Shown here in pieces: positions 5,539 to 6,315 of a stretch of DNA of 6,315 bases. A program made the position numbers and the translations under genes. Every line of letters starts with the position of its first letter. The first letter of the stretch is position 1. The stretch spans positions 1 to 6,315 of the forward strand of contig CAKUMG010000362.1 in assembly GCA_934667465.1 (NCBI GenBank), in the 5' to 3' direction. Below the pieces are notes generated by a model. The model was not told where the DNA came from. It saw only the letters and a program-made list of their open reading frames with translations, and did no database searches. The stretch is from an uncultured Actinoplanes sp. (GTDB taxonomy: Bacteria; Actinomycetota; Actinomycetes; Mycobacteriales; Micromonosporaceae).

Positions 5539-5662
5539 CGGCGGTGCCCGGCGGGGCGCTCTGGCTCCGCCATGCGGCCGAGGTGACTGACGGTGGCACC
5601 CGGCGAGGCGCTCTGGCTCCGCCGGGCGGCCGAGGTGACTGACGGCGGCGCCCGGCGGGGCG
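5506..5662 (+). repeat. Three tandem copies of a ~52-bp element starting inside the reductase gene
   Basis: Copies lie at 5506-5558 (53 bp), 5559-5610 and 5611-5662 (52 bp each). Every copy starts CTCTGGCTCCG and contains GTGACTGACGG and CCCGGCG(A/G)GGCG. Copies 2 and 3 differ at 5 positions; copy 1 has one extra base and a few substitutions. Copy 1 supplies the reductase's final codons (LWLRYAVGGD) and its TGA. At each copy junction GGCGGGGC or GGCGAGGC faces GCTCCGCC across 6 nt, forming 8-11 bp hairpins that could act as a terminator or mRNA end-stabiliser. It is not a CRISPR array: there are no spacers. Confidence 0.88.
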
Positions 5663-5759
5663 CGGCGTCTCCCGGCAGCCGGGTCGGGAGCAGGAGCAGG
5701 AGGCACGGAAAAGCGGGAAACGCCGGCCCGCAGCCGGGGCGGGCGATAGGTTCCGACCC
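5539..5759. other. Intergenic region: repeat array then candidate promoter
   Basis: This 221-bp gap contains the remainder of the 52-bp repeat array (to 5662) and a small hairpin CCCGG-CAG-CCGGG at 5671-5683. A purine-rich stretch follows (about 5684-5720), then the candidate promoter before the membrane protein. No coding frame with family features is seen on either strand. The minus-strand frames open through here translate to Pro/Arg/Gly/Ala-rich shadow sequence. Confidence 0.6.
5747..5752 (+). promoter_or_regulatory. Candidate leaderless -10 (TAGGTT) of the membrane protein gene
   Basis: TAGGTT fits the actinobacterial TANNNT -10 pattern and ends exactly 7 nt before GTG 5760, which has no Shine-Dalgarno. 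That spacing is characteristic of leaderless transcripts starting at the initiation codon. No clear -35 was found. Confidence 0.45.
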
Positions 5760-6296
5760 GTGATGTCTCGACGGGTGTTGCTGCTGCTCGACGTGTTGTG
5801 CCTGGCCGGCGTCCTGTGGTGCGCGGTCCTCATCGCCGGGCTGCTGAGCGGGACGACGCTGCTGGCCACGACGCCGGCCGTGCTGGTCGCGGTGGCGCTG
5901 GTGCTCCCGGGGTTCATCGCCGGGATCCTGACGAACCGCCGCGATCTGGCCCGGCATCACCCCCAGAACTGGTTCATCTCGGCCGCCTGGGCCCCGCCGG
6001 TCGACCTGCCGCGCTGGGGGTTGCTGACCGCCGGGGCGGTGCTGGCCGCGTTCTGGATCGCGGGCTTCGGCGCCTTCGCCGGTGTCAGCGTCAGCGTGCC
6101 GGCCGGGGACACCGTCGCGCAGGATCGTCAGGTGCGCCACGAGCAGCGCTTCGCCCTCGGCATGCTCGGCGGGATCGGCGTGGGCGGCACCGCCCTGGCC
6201 GCCTCGAGCCTGCTCCGCGAGCGCCGCACCGGTCGCGGCCGCACCGGCACCCTCCACCCCACCACCCGCTCGACGCCGCAGCGCCGCCCAGCCTGA
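5760..6296 (+). CDS. Small multi-pass membrane protein of unknown function
   Basis: This 178-aa protein has no recognised family. Hydrophobic segments lie at about residues 6-29, 33-57 and 87-108, with a weaker fourth one, rich in Gly and Ala, at 132-151. A basic RRDLARHH stretch (60-67) between segments 2 and 3 suggests a cytoplasmic loop. The hydrophilic part 113-131 (AGDTVAQDRQVRHEQR) would lie between segments 3 and 4. The tail from about 153 is Arg/Thr/Pro-rich and probably cytoplasmic and disordered. GTG 5760 and the immediately following ATG 5763 are both in frame; GTG fits the leaderless -10 at 5747-5752. The gene starts after the repeat array and appears transcriptionally separate from the reductase. 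The coding call rests on the alternation of hydrophobic blocks and a frame without low-complexity shadow character. Confidence 0.75.
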   Translation: MMSRRVLLLLDVLCLAGVLWCAVLIAGLLSGTTLLATTPAVLVAVALVLPGFIAGILTNRRDLARHHPQNWFISAAWAPPVDLPRWGLLTAGAVLAAFWIAGFGAFAGVSVSVPAGDTVAQDRQVRHEQRFALGMLGGIGVGGTALAASSLLRERRTGRGRTGTLHPTTRSTPQRRPA

Positions 6297-6315
6297 GATC
6301 GCCCCAGTGCCGCCC

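Noticed and set aside
5506..5662. CRISPR array
   Set aside because: The units are contiguous tandem copies with no unique spacers between repeats, and no cas gene is near.
4272..6257. Long minus-strand open frames opposite the reductase and membrane protein
   Set aside because: Pro/Arg/Gly-rich, low-complexity translations without motifs, produced by high GC; the plus strand carries well-supported genes.

Overview
This is high-GC DNA with strong G/C third-position bias, frequent GTG starts, and an XRE(Scr1-type)/DUF397 gene pair beside a small Cys-motif protein. That combination points to a filamentous actinomycete, most likely of the Micromonosporaceae (Actinoplanes/Micromonospora type). 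The family-level placement is inferred from gene content and base composition; no similarity search was possible.

Layout. Positions 1 to 2404 are a leftward, tightly packed three-gene unit. It starts with an XRE-family helix-turn-helix regulator with a DUF5753-type effector domain (2404 to 1526). A DUF397 protein overlapping it by 8 bp follows (1533 to 1342). The third gene begins 9 bp later, encodes a large uncharacterised protein with a Gly/Asp-rich linker, and leaves the window at its left edge. A 197-bp divergent region (2405-2601) separates this unit from rightward genes. The first of these encodes a 79-aa protein with a C-x2-C-x5-C motif (2602-2841), a type usually found next to such regulators. 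Next comes a membrane-anchored or secreted CAP-domain (SCP/PR-1/YkwD-like) protein with a long Ser/Pro/Lys linker (about 2981-3805), followed by a possible 45-aa Arg-rich small ORF overlapping its stop by ATGA. After these lie a 3-methyladenine DNA glycosylase of the AAG/MPG family (4039-4674), a stand-alone RibD C-terminal-domain (dihydrofolate-reductase-like) reductase (4696-5538), and a small predicted multi-pass membrane protein (5760-6296).

How the genes work together. The left unit plus the divergent Cys-motif gene forms a recognisable regulator/small-partner module of the Scr1/DUF397 kind, also described as toxin-antitoxin-like or WhiJ-like; the third leftward gene may be an additional partner. 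The rightward genes look like independent housekeeping or cell-envelope functions. The last three each have a -10-like hexamer 6-7 nt before the chosen start codon, which suggests leaderless transcripts rather than one operon.

The most unusual structure is a roughly 52-bp element repeated three times in tandem (5506-5662). Its first copy forms the 3' end and stop codon of the reductase gene. The same gene carries an in-frame 24-bp duplication in a Pro/Gly-rich insert. I found no mobile element, CRISPR array, rRNA or tRNA, and no strong evidence of a wholly new system. The repeat array and the three-gene regulator unit deserve the closest look.
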